From contig CAIQJF010000086.1 of NCBI GenBank assembly GCA_903872075.1, positions 42,041 to 106,040 on the forward strand: 64,000 nt of DNA, read 5' to 3'. The DNA comes from an uncultured Caulobacteraceae bacterium. GTDB taxonomy: Bacteria; Pseudomonadota; Alphaproteobacteria; Caulobacterales; Caulobacteraceae. Position numbers and translations under genes: made by a program. The notes beneath the pieces were generated by a model. It saw only the letters and a program-made list of their open reading frames with translations. It was not told where the DNA came from and made no database searches. Of the stretch, positions 63,875-64,000 are shown piece after piece (position 1 is the first letter of the stretch; every line of letters starts with the position of its first letter).

Positions 63875-64000
63875 GGAAGCTCCGGTGGGACTTCAGGGGC
63901 GGCGGCTTGCCCTGCCCCAGGCGCCATGTCTAACTCCGCAGCGATGGGACCGGAAGTCAGCGGGAATCGAATGCCATGAAGAGTCATCGCACCGTCGCGG

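Noticed and set aside
63787..63987. Minus-strand open frame of 66 codons at the window end
   Set aside because: It overlaps the VOC gene in another frame and has no ribosome-binding site or motif.

Overview
The window is GC-rich and densely coded, with 59 protein genes, no gap over 300 bases, and no tRNA, rRNA, CRISPR array or insertion sequence that I could recognise. Gene content points to an alphaproteobacterium, most likely of the Caulobacterales (Phenylobacterium or Caulobacter type). Pointers are a MucR/Ros regulator, a DUF1491 protein, the order degP-regulator-kinase-glnE, and many acyl-CoA, sulfatase and dehalogenase genes typical of aquatic or soil degraders. The genus is an inference; no marker gene was compared.

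Layout. At 1-9427 there is the N-terminal two thirds of a CYP153-type alkane hydroxylase (cut by the window edge), a DEAD-box helicase, and a minus-strand run of GMC alcohol oxidoreductase, acyl-CoA synthetase, MaoC hydratase and an exported FAD oxidase, opposite an enoyl-CoA hydratase. This looks like oxidation of alkyl or terpenoid substrates. Positions 9614-14948 hold regulation and translation genes: MucR, SufE, a small soluble histidine kinase, DUF1491, RF3, an RsmC-like methyltransferase and an RsuA-like pseudouridine synthase. Positions 14962-21948 (minus) hold a hydrolase, an aldo/keto reductase, an ABC importer, an exported methyltransferase-fold protein and an Uup-type ABC-F protein. 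Positions 22114-24263 hold NnrU, a YcgN-like protein and a DnaJ-family protein.

Positions 24381-37099 resemble the alphaproteobacterial block feuNPQ - ccm - degP - regulator/kinase - glnE, but only ccmE of the cytochrome c maturation genes is present. A PepSY-like secreted protein precedes the first regulator, as feuN does in rhizobia. pepN closes the block.

Positions 37220-47717 are catabolic: two adjacent acyl-CoA dehydrogenases, a GST-like protein, a split L-fucose pathway (fuconate dehydratase, fuconolactonase, 2-keto-3-deoxy-L-fuconate dehydrogenase), a second exported methyltransferase-fold protein, a transglutaminase-like protein, an acyl-CoA ligase and an HCCA isomerase-like protein.

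Positions 47804-63874 are the most accessory-looking part: an arylsulfatase-family enzyme, a Baeyer-Villiger monooxygenase, a metallo-beta-lactamase-fold hydrolase, two haloalkane dehalogenase-like enzymes around a DUF1330 protein, a lipoprotein form of formylglycine-generating enzyme, an alkylsulfatase, an SsuD-like monooxygenase and a DszC/SfnB-like oxidoreductase. Together they suggest attack on sulfate esters, sulfonates, halides and ketones, with release of sulfur or carbon. Candidate operators lie at 47013-47035 and 51362-51377.
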